The translations under genes and the position numbers were made by a program. From Sphingobacteriaceae bacterium (lineage in GTDB: Bacteria; Bacteroidota; Bacteroidia; B-17B0; Aurantibacillaceae), in assembly GCA_016709575.1 (NCBI GenBank), contig JADJMM010000009.1:237667-301666 (forward strand): a DNA stretch of 64,000 bases, in the 5' to 3' direction. Positions 1-9,217 of the stretch are shown one piece after another; the stretch's first letter is position 1, and every line of letters starts with the position of its first letter. The notes beneath the pieces are model-generated. The model did not search any database, was not told the origin of the DNA, and saw only the letters and a program-made list of their open reading frames with translations.

Positions 1-1323
1 CTTTCAACGAACGGAACGTATAGTACAATGGCGATTCCTGATTACAACGGAAACTACAATGTTATCTCTCCTTATAGCTCAACGCAATATTCTTTAACAG
101 TAGTTCCTAATTCGGGTTTTGCAATGACTTGTTCTGTAAATCCGAACTCATATTATTTCTCTAATGGCGCTACTAATGTTACTCGCTATGATAAATTAGT
201 TCAAAGTTCAGTTAATAATTTAAACACCTATGCTTTTGAAAACAATCCTCACAGTGGAAGTTCAGTTCCAGGTGGTAATTTTGTTTTTGACGGGTTTTAT
301 GGTATTACTCATCCCGCTTATTGTACCGGAAATTCAGGAACCTTTTATATTAAACTTGACCCAAGCGTTTCATTGGTTTCTTTAGCAGCTGGCACACCAA
401 CTGGTAATACGGTATTTACAATGCCAAGTGGTGATAGTATAGTTTGGAATTTTGCTGATTTAAGACTTAAGGCAAATAACTTAACCGGAACTTTTTTCTC
501 TCTTAATCTATTTATGAAAACGACCGCTACAATCGGAAATAATTATTGTATTAAATCAGGGGTTATATCTACTTATACTGAAACGAACTTAGTTGACAAT
601 ACTTTTAATAAGTGTTGGGTAATTGGCGGGCCGTTTGATCCGAACGACAAAAGCGTAACACCTGCAGGAACAACTTCTTTAGGAATTGTACCAATGACAA
701 CCAGCGAATTAGTTTACCATATTAACTTTCAAAATTGCGGAACTGCTCCGGCTATCAACGTAAAAATAAGAGATCAACTGGATAATAATTTAGATTGGAA
801 CACCATTGAAATTTTAGGCTCTAGCTTCCCTGTACAAACAAATGTCAGTGGTACCGGCGGAATGACTTTCTTGTTCGATAATATTTTATTGCCGGATAGC
901 AATGCTAATGAAAAGAAAAGTCATGGCTTTGTAACGTATAAAGTTAAATTGAAACCATCACTTCCTATCGGAACTACAATTAAAAATACTGCTGGAATTT
1001 ATTTCGATTACAATGCTCCGGTTAACACCAATACAACTATTACTACTTTAAGTGTAACTGTTACGGGTATAAATGAACTATCAGCAAGCGACTTATCAAT
1101 TTATCCAAATCCTACCACAGGAATATTCACACTTGAAAACAAAAACGTAAATATCAAGAAAGTAAAAATTTACAATTTGCTAGGCGAAGAAGTGATGTAT
1201 GAATCACAAATTAAAAATGATAAACAAACTATAGATTTATCAAGCCAGTCAAAAGGTGTTTATTTTGTTGAATTAACCGACAATAATGGTCAGAGTATTA
1301 TCAAAAAACTCATAGTACAATAA
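1..1323 (+). CDS. T9SS-sorted cell-surface protein, C-terminal part (5' end outside window)
   Basis: The frame is open to the left edge, so the gene starts before the window; the first in-frame ATG at 28 is internal. The visible 440 or so residues are secreted-protein-like: Asn/Thr/Ser-rich beta segments, then a DUF7619-like repeat domain (key words NCGTAPA and IYFDYNAP, roughly residues 230-345 from the ATG at 28), and finally a type A T9SS sorting domain starting at the YPNPTTG motif and ending in KKLIVQ. Proteins with this tail cross the outer membrane through the type IX system and are attached to the surface or released. The substrate or function of the N-terminal region cannot be told. 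A strong terminator follows directly. Confidence 0.88.
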   Translation, partial: LSTNGTYSTMAIPDYNGNYNVISPYSSTQYSLTVVPNSGFAMTCSVNPNSYYFSNGATNVTRYDKLVQSSVNNLNTYAFENNPHSGSSVPGGNFVFDGFYGITHPAYCTGNSGTFYIKLDPSVSLVSLAAGTPTGNTVFTMPSGDSIVWNFADLRLKANNLTGTFFSLNLFMKTTATIGNNYCIKSGVISTYTETNLVDNTFNKCWVIGGPFDPNDKSVTPAGTTSLGIVPMTTSELVYHINFQNCGTAPAINVKIRDQLDNNLDWNTIEILGSSFPVQTNVSGTGGMTFLFDNILLPDSNANEKKSHGFVTYKVKLKPSLPIGTTIKNTAGIYFDYNAPVNTNTTITTLSVTVTGINELSASDLSIYPNPTTGIFTLENKNVNIKKVKIYNLLGEEVMYESQIKNDKQTIDLSSQSKGVYFVELTDNNGQSIIKKLIVQ

Positions 1324-1344
1324 ACCATAATTTCTCTCATTTTT

Positions 1345-1374
1345 AAAAGGGATTCGCTAACGAATCCCTTTTTT
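1345..1374 (+). terminator. Rho-independent terminator
   Basis: A perfect 12-bp stem (AAAAGGGATTCG / CGAATCCCTTTT) with a CTAA loop ends in a T run, 21 bases after the stop codon of the T9SS protein. The A-tract on the other side means it could also work on the minus strand. A smaller hairpin (TAGCCC / GGGCTA, 1381-1400) follows and also ends in T residues. Confidence 0.9.
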
Positions 1375-1461
1375 GCTTTTTAGCCCCCTAAAAAGGGCTA
1401 TTTTAACATCGATTATAGCGAAAAATATACTATTTTTACTGGTTTTACGTTAAATTGAACG

Positions 1462-4145
1462 TTGAAACTTCGCAGCCTTACATATTTAGTACTTTTTAGT
1501 CTCCCATTTCTATTTCAGAACTGCGGTACCAAGAAAAATACGTTTATTCATCGCGGGTATCATAATATGACCGCGCGCTTTAATGGCTATTACTGGAGTT
1601 CGGAAGCTATTAAAGAAGGTGTTTTTAAAATAGAAGGAAATCATAAAGACAATTACGAAAAATTACTTCCGGTTTATATTGTTCCAAGTAACGAAGCAGC
1701 AAAAGCAACTTTTCCTGATTTTGATAAGGCCATTAAAAAATCATCTTTGGTTATTCAACGCCACACTATCAAGGATAAAAAAGATAATGAAATTCCAACC
1801 GCAGGAAAGTGGATTGATAATAACTGGATAAACATCGGCATTTCCCGTATTTACAAGCGCGAATTTTTTTCGGGGATTGAAGCATTAGATTATGTTGTTC
1901 GTACTTACAAAACAAAAGATAAATACAAAGCACTATTATGGCAAGCCAAAGCTTTAAACGAAATTGGTTCTGTATCACAATCAGATCCTATTATAGGCTT
2001 ACTAAACAACGATAAAAAATTACCAAAAAAAATCAAAAGTCAAATGGGCGCTATTCGTGGCGACTATTTTATTAAACGCGGTTTGTATAAAGAAGCTATT
2101 GGTGCTTTAACAGAGGCCGCTAATCAAAAAGGAATTTTGAGAAAAGGTCTGCGTAAAAAAGAGCGCGCGCGTTATGCATTTATTGTAGCCCAACTTTACG
2201 AAGAAGAAAAGGACATTAAAAAAGCGCGTCAATTTTATGAAAAAGCCTTAAGCTTAAAACCGGCTTACGATATGGTGTTTTACGCCAACATTAAATTGGC
2301 GCGTTTAGTAGATACCAAAAGAGGTAATGCTGAAAAAACAAAAACGAAGTTGCTGAAGATGACAAAAGACAGCAAGAACTCTGATTACTTAGATGTAATT
2401 TATTTTACTTTAGGTGAAATTGAAGAGAAAGAAAGACATGAAGATAAAGCCATTGCGTATTACAAAAAGTCAGCATCAAATAGTGTAAGTAATTTAAATC
2501 AAAAAGCATTAGCCTATTTGAAATTAGGGGATATTTATTTCGAAAAATCGAATTATCAATTATCTGAAGGGTATTATGATAGTACAATGGTGGTATTGCC
2601 AAAAGATCATCCGAATTATAATAATATCAGAAACCGTAAAAATACTTTGTCTACTTTGGTTGGTTACATCAGAACCATTCAGCGTGAAGATAGTTTACAA
2701 AAATTAGCGCGTTTATCGGAAGCAGAGAGAAATAAAGCCATTGATAATATAATCGAGAAGTTAGAGTACGATGAAGAAAGAAGACGTGAAGAGTTAGAGA
2801 ATTTAAAATCTCAAAATCAAAACCCTCTTACTAATAATCCAGCCACAAATCCCGGAGATAATATTTTTGGTGGCGCAGGCGGCGGTTGGTATTTCTACAA
2901 TCAAACTACAATCAGTTTCGGTATTGCTGATTTTGCCAAACGTTGGGGAAATAGAAAATTGGAAGACAACTGGAGAAGAAGTGCTAAAGGATTGTCAATA
3001 GAAAATAATGACACCAATAACGAAACAGTTGCCACTAAAACTACAACAGCAGGCAATGGTAAAAACAATACAAAGAATAAGGACCCGCGCAGAACAAGAG
3101 AATATTATTTGAAGCAAATACCGCTTACAGATACCTTAATGAAAACATCACAATCAAAAATCATTGAGGCTGATTATTTATTAGGAACTACTTATAAAGA
3201 GGAATTAAATAACAACAAAAGATCAATTGCTGCGTTCGAAGATTTAAATAACCGTTACCCTGAACATAAATATCGTTTACAATGTTACTATCAATTGTAC
3301 AGAACTTATTTGGCAGATAAGAATCAGCCTCAATCGGATTTTTATAAAGACAAATTATTATCTGAATATCCAAAAAGCGAATACGCCAAGTTGATTAAGA
3401 ACCCTAAATACGCTGAGGAGTTAAATGCCCAACGTGGTGAAGTAGAAAAGTTTTACGAAAGCACATTCGATTTATATTCTGCTGGTAATTACGAGCAGTC
3501 GTACGCACAATGTAACGAAGCTTTAAAAAAGTTTGGTAAAACTGATTTTTCAGCAAAGTTTGAGTTAGTTCGTGTGATGTGTGTTGGCAGATTAAAAGGC
3601 CCTGATTCTTTAACATGGGCGCTTAACGAATTCTTAATTCTATATCCAAACTCTGAAGTTACGCCGCGCGCTAATGAAATATTTAATGCTTTAAAAAAGT
3701 ATAGAAATCCTGCGCTTGTTGCAGACCAAAATTCGGCGAACAAGCCGCCTGTTGATACATTTGCAGTTAGCTTAGATAAGGAACATTTTGCTTTAATTAT
3801 TTCGGTTGATGATCCTAAAATAACGAACCCTTACAAATCGTCAATCGATAATTTTAACCGCGAATATTATAGCAATAAGAATTTTCAATTGCCAGTAATT
3901 TATTTGGAACTGGGCAGCAAATGATTTTAGTGAAATCCTTTCCGGATGCAAGCGAGGCGTATAAGTATATCGGAAACCTTCAAACCGACACTAAATTATA
4001 TACCGGAAATATCAAAAAAGAGGCCTTTTCGTTCTTCATCATTTCAGCCGATAACCTGCCTCATTTCTATAAAAAAGCAAGCGCCAGCTATTATAAGGCT
4101 TTCTTCGATGAAGCCTATAAAACTGTGATTCAGGAGCCTAAATAA
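1462..4145 (+). CDS. sprE: Gliding motility / T9SS lipoprotein SprE (PorW), frameshifted near the 3' end
   Basis: SprE/PorW is a TPR-rich outer-membrane lipoprotein needed for type IX secretion and gliding. The start is a TTG at 1462, giving a lipoprotein signal with a lipobox ending at Cys21 (LFQNC). The body contains TPR-like helical pairs (about residues 140-400 and 550-760) and a charged, low-complexity middle. The main frame stops at 3924, but a 74-residue frame at 3921-4145 carries what looks like the family's normal C-terminus (MILVKSF... FFDEAYK). One missing A in the run before 3922 would join them into about 894 residues, close to the 870 of the Flavobacterium protein. Real overlapping genes are possible but less likely. 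The presence of this gene agrees with the three T9SS cargo proteins in the window. Confidence 0.85.
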
Positions 4146-4207
4146 ATAATTTGGCTTATTTAATTAAATTCAGTAACTTGCACTAAATTAACTATTTACA
4201 ATTTTTT

Positions 4208-4615
4208 ATGTTAGGAATAGGAAATAAAAATTCAAACGCAGAAGCCAGCGCCATTAACTTAATTGGACTAGGCACACAAATAATTGGCGACATTAAATCA
4301 GCCGGTGATGTTCGTATCGATGGTACTTTAAACGGGAACATAAAACTAAACGGTCGTTTGGTAGTTGGTCCAAATGGTAAAATTGAAGGCAATGTAATTT
4401 GTCAGAATGCAGATATTTCGGGTGAAGTAAAAGGAACTGTTGAAGTTGTAGAAATGTTGGCTTTAAAAGCAACCGCAAAAATTTTAGGAGATATGATTAC
4501 CGGAAAACTTTCAATTGAACCGGGTGCAGTGTTTACAGGAAGTTGTAACATGGGTGCTATTGTAAAAAACATTAACTCCGCCGGTGAAAAATCAATCGCC
4601 TCAAAAACCGCCTAA
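4208..4615 (+). CDS. Bactofilin family polymer-forming protein
   Basis: This is a 135-residue protein with a central bactofilin beta-helix (about residues 15-115). It shows the typical short rungs such as IIGDIKSAGDVRIDGTLNG, GRLVVGPNGKIEGNV and CQNADISGEVKG. Bactofilins self-assemble into nucleotide-independent cytoskeletal filaments at the inner face of the membrane and affect shape and wall synthesis. It lies 62 bases after sprE, and its end overlaps the start of the AtpZ-like gene by 32 bases, an arrangement that is common in Bacteroidota upstream of the ATP synthase a-subunit gene. Length and composition are normal for the family. Confidence 0.93.
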   Translation: MLGIGNKNSNAEASAINLIGLGTQIIGDIKSAGDVRIDGTLNGNIKLNGRLVVGPNGKIEGNVICQNADISGEVKGTVEVVEMLALKATAKILGDMITGKLSIEPGAVFTGSCNMGAIVKNINSAGEKSIASKTA

Positions 4616-4805
4616 TAATTTCAATAAGTATTCAAACTTAGGAATACAAATGGCCGTTACAATTGGCCTAGGATGTTGGGGTGGATACAAACTCGATCAA
4701 ATGTATCCAAACAAATATCACATTTACACTGTAGTATTAAGTCTATTCTCTATTTTCGCCGCCATGTATTTAGTGTTAAAAGATTTTATTAAACCGAAAA
4801 AATAA
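4584..4805 (+). CDS. AtpZ/AtpI family small membrane protein
   Basis: This is a 73-residue protein with two predicted membrane helices (about residues 24-40 and 47-66) separated by a short polar turn with the family's GxxxD pattern (GGYKLDQMYP). AtpZ/AtpI proteins assist F0 assembly or Mg/Ca transport next to ATP synthase. It overlaps the bactofilin gene by 32 bases and the following membrane gene by 1 base, so translation is probably coupled. The odd point is that the gene expected next in the conserved order, atpB, is not here: a LON-domain gene follows instead. Confidence 0.82.
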   Translation: MKNQSPQKPPNNFNKYSNLGIQMAVTIGLGCWGGYKLDQMYPNKYHIYTVVLSLFSIFAAMYLVLKDFIKPKK

Positions 4806-5176
4806 TGCAACCAAACATTTTTAAAGTTATTGGTATTTCTTCAGTCCTTTCGGTTGTTGTATCCTTACTTCTAAATTATTTTTCTGTATTACCATCTACT
4901 ACTTGGTTTGTTAGTTTTGGATTTCATCTTTTAGTTTCCGTATTGTTGTATTTATTATTGTTTCGGAAAGCGGATGACCAACGTGATTACACTAATAAAA
5001 TTATGTTTTCATCTATGGGTCGTTTATTAATGTGTATGATGAGCTTGCTTATTTATAAGGTGTTCGACAAGCAAGGATTTACTCATTACGCTGCACATTT
5101 TTTAATCCATTATATTTTGTTTACTGCATTCGAAATAATATTTCTTCTCAAGTTTATTAAAGAGAAAAAAAACTAG
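4805..5176 (+). CDS. Four-helix membrane protein of the bactofilin/AtpZ cluster
   Basis: A 123-residue hydrophobic protein with four likely membrane helices (about residues 7-25, 33-51, 66-84 and 95-118) and a short basic tail. I do not recognise a named family. Its position, overlapping the AtpZ-like gene by one base, matches the uncharacterised small membrane protein usually encoded just before atpB in Bacteroidota, so a role in ATP synthase assembly is an inference from context only. About 190 bases without a gene follow; they end in a degenerate copy of the gcgtctta repeat (about 5333-5345). Confidence 0.72.
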   Translation: MQPNIFKVIGISSVLSVVVSLLLNYFSVLPSTTWFVSFGFHLLVSVLLYLLLFRKADDQRDYTNKIMFSSMGRLLMCMMSLLIYKVFDKQGFTHYAAHFLIHYILFTAFEIIFLLKFIKEKKN

Positions 5177-5363
5177 TTCAATTTCGACTTTCTTTTAGCG
5201 AAAAAGATCATTTGGTGAAACCCTAAAAGAAATGAGTGAATCAAAATGGATTGATTCATAGTCAGTTACAAGCCAAAAAACACCTCTTTAACCTTCCTTC
5301 ACCTTTCTAAGCTAAACCTTTTGCACGGTTTTTGCGTCTTAGTGTATATATGGCAATTCAATT

Positions 5364-5966
5364 ATGGCAATTAAACAATTAACGATACCAATGTTTCCAC
5401 TTAATATGGTGGTTTTACCGGGTGAATCGGTAAAGTTGCATATTTATGAGGAACGCTATAAACAACTCATTAATGATTGTTTAGAGAACGAAGCCCATTT
5501 CGGGATTCCATTTTCGGTGAATGGAAAAGTAAAAACTTACGGTGTTGAAGTAAGTATTAAAAAGGTAATTAAGATTTTTGATAATGGCGAGATGGATATT
5601 ATGGTGCAAGGCGAACGCGTATTCAGTATTTTAGATTACTCGAGTACGTTGAAGCCAAAATTATACGGCGCTGCCATTATTCAATACGAAGAAGAAGAAA
5701 TGCCAAAGGCTACTAACTATTTGCAGGAGTTAGCTATGGAATACATGGCGTTATCGCAAAACAAAATGGTAGACTACGAAACGTTTGATGCTGTTTCTTT
5801 ATATGATATTGCTAATCTTTTACAATTATCTTCAAAAGAAAAGTATCAATTAATTTCTATCAAAACCTTTGACGAGAAAGAGAAATTTTTGTGTAACACG
5901 TTCCGTCAGTCTATTTGTATCTTTGAGAAGGAAGTGGAATTAAAAGACAGATTTATATTTAATTAA
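5364..5966 (+). CDS. LON substrate-binding domain protein
   Basis: A 200-residue protein consisting only of a Lon N-terminal (substrate-binding) domain. It opens with the family signature LTIPMFPLNMVVLPGE followed by HIYEERYKQLINDC, and has no AAA or protease domain. Stand-alone LON-domain proteins are common in Bacteroidota; they may recognise unfolded protein, but their partner is not known. The ATG at 5364 fits the family start. It appears monocistronic: a terminator lies at 6037-6060. Confidence 0.88.
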   Translation: MAIKQLTIPMFPLNMVVLPGESVKLHIYEERYKQLINDCLENEAHFGIPFSVNGKVKTYGVEVSIKKVIKIFDNGEMDIMVQGERVFSILDYSSTLKPKLYGAAIIQYEEEEMPKATNYLQELAMEYMALSQNKMVDYETFDAVSLYDIANLLQLSSKEKYQLISIKTFDEKEKFLCNTFRQSICIFEKEVELKDRFIFN

Positions 5967-5992
5967 TGTCAGTTCGAGCGTAGTCGAGAACC
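5967..5992. repeat. REP-like intergenic repeat (GTCAGTTCGAGCG type)
   Basis: The sequence TGTCAGTTCGAGCGTAGTCG plus GAGAACC starts one base after the LON gene stop. The inverted core TTCGAGCGTAGTCGAG is a weak stem. A near-identical copy in reverse orientation lies inside the nuclease gene at 35864-35889. Short repeats of this kind are scattered through many Bacteroidota genomes. Confidence 0.75.
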
Positions 5993-6036
5993 AACCACAT
6001 TTAGGGGTAAAAGCCCCACTTACTAAAAATAAAGAG

Positions 6037-6060
6037 CCACCTGTAATAAGGTGGTTTTTT
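6037..6060 (+). terminator. Rho-independent terminator
   Basis: A CCACCT / AGGTGG stem with a GTAATA loop, followed by six T, closes the LON-domain transcription unit. Confidence 0.82.
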
Positions 6061-6085
6061 GTTTTCTATACCCTCCATATCTTTA
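6059..6085 (+). promoter_or_regulatory. Candidate Bacteroidota promoter for tonB
   Basis: TTG at 6059-6061 and TATCTTTA at 6078-6085 resemble the TTG / TAnnTTTG boxes of this phylum. The spacing of 16 is slightly short. It would give a leader of about 65 bases before the ATG at 6159. Confidence 0.35.
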
Positions 6086-6158
6086 TACCAACAAATAAAT
6101 TCTATGCGAAAAATTTACATGTCACCTTACACAATGTTTAATTTAAAACCTAAAGGCC

Positions 6159-6950
6159 ATGAAAACTGTATTCAACAATTCGCAAAAAATGAACGAAATC
6201 ATTTTTGCTAACCGCAACAAAAATTACGGTGCTTATGCTTTAAGAGCCGCTTATAACACCACACTTTTTAAATCACTAAGTATTGTCTTCTCAACTGTAT
6301 TGTTGTTTATGGTAGGCACTTACATTTTTACTAAAGTTGTAGATGAAAACACGACACTTTATGTCGGCACCAACGATTCTGTTACTACTATTAATTTTAA
6401 ACCACTTGATGAACCTAAACCTGAACCGCAAAAACAACAACAAGGTGGGAAAAAAGTAAGCGGCGTTGCAACTATTATAAACGACACTACTACAATTGAG
6501 AACAAACCGGAACTCGATCCAACCGTTAATCTTAATCCAAATGGGAACACAACTAACACCGGAACTTTAACCGGAACCGGTACAGGAACAGTTGCTATAG
6601 TAACACCAACTGTTGAAGAAATTCCTGAACCACCAACGGCAATTCCTGTTGAAGAACCTGAGTTTGAAGGCGGACTAAAAGCATTACGTGAGTTCATTCA
6701 AAAAAATACAGTTTATCCTGAACTCGCAAAAGAAATTGGTAAGGAAGGAACTGTTTATGTTAGTTTTATTATTGATGAAAAAGGACAAATAGAAAGCTCT
6801 AAAATTTTAAAAGGTATTGGCGCCGGTTGCGATGAAGAAGCAAGCAGAGTTGTAAATAAACTTCCAAAATTTAAAAAACCGGGCAAGAATGCACTAGGAA
6901 AGCCCGTTAAAGTAATCTTTAACATTCCTATTGCCTTTAGATTAAAATAA
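6159..6950 (+). CDS. tonB: Energy transducer TonB
   Basis: A 263-residue TonB. The short cytoplasmic head has the Bacteroidota pattern NEIIFANRNKNYGAYALR (about residues 12-29), followed by one membrane helix (about 38-58), a Pro/Thr/Gly-rich periplasmic linker (about 75-165) and a TonB C-terminal domain (about 170-263: FEGGLKALREFI, VYPELAKE, GTVYVSFIIDEKG). It couples the proton-motive force, via ExbB/ExbD, to outer-membrane receptors. exbB, exbD and a second TonB-like gene follow, although a terminator (7007-7041) separates this gene from exbB, so it may be a separate transcript. Confidence 0.95.
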   Translation: MKTVFNNSQKMNEIIFANRNKNYGAYALRAAYNTTLFKSLSIVFSTVLLFMVGTYIFTKVVDENTTLYVGTNDSVTTINFKPLDEPKPEPQKQQQGGKKVSGVATIINDTTTIENKPELDPTVNLNPNGNTTNTGTLTGTGTGTVAIVTPTVEEIPEPPTAIPVEEPEFEGGLKALREFIQKNTVYPELAKEIGKEGTVYVSFIIDEKGQIESSKILKGIGAGCDEEASRVVNKLPKFKKPGKNALGKPVKVIFNIPIAFRLK

Positions 6951-7006
6951 TGAAGCAGAACAGATTACGCTTCATTGTAAATAAGTTGTGTTTGTTTGTT
7001 AAAGGG

Positions 7007-7041
7007 CCGCTGTGAGTATGAGTCTCGCAGCGGTTTTTTTG
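7007..7041 (+). terminator. Rho-independent terminator after tonB
   Basis: A ten-pair stem (CCGCTGTGAG / CTCGCAGCGG, one G-T pair) is followed by seven T. It separates tonB from exbB. Confidence 0.85.
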
Positions 7042-7151
7042 TAACTATTCCGTCCTCAGGCGTTATATAAACATATTCTTGTTTAAAACCCCTTATGGCA
7101 TAAAATTTACGCGCCTCTTTATACTCTAATTTCGTAGTAAATTTTTTATTT

Positions 7152-7937
7152 ATGCTGAACTTCATTTTACAAGCCGGGATTAATCCTGCTGCAACAGTTG
7201 CCGCTACTGCCGATTCATTAAGTAATGCTGCAACAACAGGCATTCAAGCTGTTGCTAACGCAGCCCCTGAAATTACTCAAACTGTAATTTCGCCGATGGA
7301 TATGATTATGAAGGGCGGACCGGTAATGATTATCCTTGGGGTTTTATTTGCCTTAGCTATCTATGTTTTGGTAGAACGCTTACTTGTTATCAGCAAAGCT
7401 TCAAAAAAGAATCCAACTTTAATGCCGGGATTAAAAGACATGATTCACAGCGGTAACATTGCAAATGCACGCGCCATGTGTAAAAGCGTTAATACTCCTG
7501 AATCATTAATGTTAGAACAAGGTATTTCTCGTATAGGACAATCCACTCAGGAAATCCGTGAAGCTATGACAGCTGCAGGCGCCAACGAATTAAATAAATT
7601 AGAAAATCATTTAAGTATCTTAAACATTACAGGACGTATTGCACCAATGTTTGGTTTCATCGGAACTATCTTTGGGGTAATTAAAATTTTCTACGATATC
7701 TCATTAGCGAAAACAGTTGAGATTGAAGTTATCTTTACAGGTTTATACCAAAAGATGGTAACATCAGCAGGCGGTTTAGTGGTGGGTGTATTAGCTTTCG
7801 TAGCGTATCATTGGTTAAATGCACGCATCGATAAATTATCACATCGCTTGGAAGAAACTCAGATTAACTTTCTTGACATGTTAAACGAACCAGAAGGGGT
7901 AATAAAAAAAAATGTTTTTCTCAAAAAATCGAAATAA
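7152..7937 (+). CDS. exbB: MotA/TolQ/ExbB proton channel family protein
   Basis: A 261-residue ExbB/TolQ-type protein that forms the proton-conducting ring energising TonB. Three membrane helices are visible: about residues 55-75, and a pair around 160-185 and 200-222 carrying the family motifs IAPMFGFIGTIFGVI and GLYQKMVTSAGGLVVG. The first 45 residues are an Ala-rich extension containing a possible signal-like segment. The C-terminal tail overlaps the annotated start region of exbD, ending two bases before its most likely ATG. The last eight residues are Lys-rich and read through an A run, so the exact end is uncertain. Confidence 0.93.
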   Translation: MLNFILQAGINPAATVAATADSLSNAATTGIQAVANAAPEITQTVISPMDMIMKGGPVMIILGVLFALAIYVLVERLLVISKASKKNPTLMPGLKDMIHSGNIANARAMCKSVNTPESLMLEQGISRIGQSTQEIREAMTAAGANELNKLENHLSILNITGRIAPMFGFIGTIFGVIKIFYDISLAKTVEIEVIFTGLYQKMVTSAGGLVVGVLAFVAYHWLNARIDKLSHRLEETQINFLDMLNEPEGVIKKNVFLKKSK

Positions 7938-7938
7938 A

Positions 7939-8352
7939 ATGGGATTACCTAAAAGAGCACATAGAGACGCTGAGGTAAGTACAGAATCGTTAAACGATAT
8001 CATGTTCTTCCTGTTGCTTTTCTTTTTGATATTATCCACCATGGTGAGTCCAAATGCCATGAAAGTAAATTTACCAAGTTCAAAAGCTAACAAGCCAATT
8101 GATAACAATAAAAAACCGGTGAACTTAGCAGTTACAAAAGACCGTAAATATTATATCGATAGCAAAGAAGTTGATGTGGCGAATCTTGAAATAGCATTAA
8201 CTGAAAAAATCGCCGGAAGAACAGAACCTGTAGTTATTTTACATATCGATAAAGATTTAGTGTATCAGGATTTTATTGATGTCATGCAAATTGGCGACAG
8301 ATTAAAATGTAAAATGGTTTGTGCAACCGCACCATCAAACAGTAATAAGTAA
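7939..8352 (+). CDS. exbD: Biopolymer transporter ExbD
   Basis: An ExbD/TolR-type protein of about 137 residues. A basic head (MGLPKRAHRDAEVS) precedes one membrane helix with the conserved Asp (SLNDIMFFLLLFFLILS; the Asp is at about residue 21) and a periplasmic domain ending near 137. I chose the ATG at 7939, two bases after the exbB stop, because the family begins this way; an in-frame ATG at 7912 would add nine unconserved residues. The stop overlaps the next start in TAATG, so the three genes are a tight operon. Confidence 0.92.
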   Translation: MGLPKRAHRDAEVSTESLNDIMFFLLLFFLILSTMVSPNAMKVNLPSSKANKPIDNNKKPVNLAVTKDRKYYIDSKEVDVANLEIALTEKIAGRTEPVVILHIDKDLVYQDFIDVMQIGDRLKCKMVCATAPSNSNK

Positions 8353-9217
8353 TGTACGTAACACAAGCAGAAGAAAATAAGAACAGAGCTATTGCCTCCG
8401 CAGTTTCTATGGGAATACTGGCGCTCTTGCTTTTGTTTTTAATTCTATTTCAAATTATTACGCCTAATCCTCCTTTCCCGAAGTAGTAGGTGGTGGTGGT
8501 GGATTGGAAATTAATTTCGGTAATTACAACGAAGGAACTGGTAATGTTGAACAAAACGGAATTGGTGAAGCTACAAGTGTAATTACAGAACAAATACCAA
8601 CACCTCCAACTGCAAACAGCGCAAACGATCCAACTTACACAAGTGAAACAGGTGAAGATGTAAAAGTGGAAGACAACAAAGTTAAAACGAATACAAATGT
8701 TACAGTTATTAAACCGGTTGTTGAAACTCCTAAACCAAAAACACAAGCGGAATTAATAGCAGAAAAATTTAAACAGAATCAAGGTAAAACAGGCGGCGGT
8801 GATGGCAATAGCGGTCACGCCGGAAATGATGGAAGCCCTGATGGAAATCCAAACACAAATGGTACAGGTGGAACCGGTGGTGGTGATGGAGGAGGAGATG
8901 GTCCGGGTCATGGTCCTGGCAGCGGACCAGGTTCTGGTCCAGGTAAAAAATTTGGTTTCGATTTAAAAGGACGTGCAATTGTAAATCCACCAACATTACC
9001 TAAAGATACAAAAGAAGAAGGAAAAGTAGTTGTAGAAATTACTGTAGATAAAGAAGGAAATGTTATTTCAGCAAGTCCTAACGGTCGGGGAACAACTACT
9101 TCGAGCGCTATATTGAAATCAAAAGCAAGGATGGCTGCATTGGCAACTAAGTTTAATGTTAGTGGCGCGTTTGAAGAACAAACCGGAACCATCACTATCG
9201 AGTTCAAATTTAATTAA
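8352..9217 (+). CDS. TonB-like energy transducer with Gly-rich linker (frameshifted)
   Basis: The third subunit of the exb operon. From the ATG at 8352 the frame gives a basic head and one membrane helix (AVSMGILALLLLFLILFQII), then stops at 8480. One missing base in the C run near 8478 restores the family text (PFPEVVGGGGGLEINFGNYNEG). The linker is Pro/Thr-rich and then very Gly/Asp-rich (8800-8945). A TonB-like C-terminal domain follows (KEEGKVVVEITVDKEGNVISA). It presumably acts as the TonB partner of this ExbB/ExbD pair, making the upstream 263-residue TonB a second transducer. The stop overlaps the folC start by one base. Confidence 0.88.

Noticed and set aside
6965..7243. A 92-residue minus-strand ORF between tonB and exbB
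   Set aside because: It crosses a terminator hairpin and the exbB start and shows no protein-like pattern; it is antisense noise.
8908..9207. A Pro/Gly-rich 99-residue minus-strand ORF
   Set aside because: It is the mirror image of the Gly-rich linker of the TonB-like protein.
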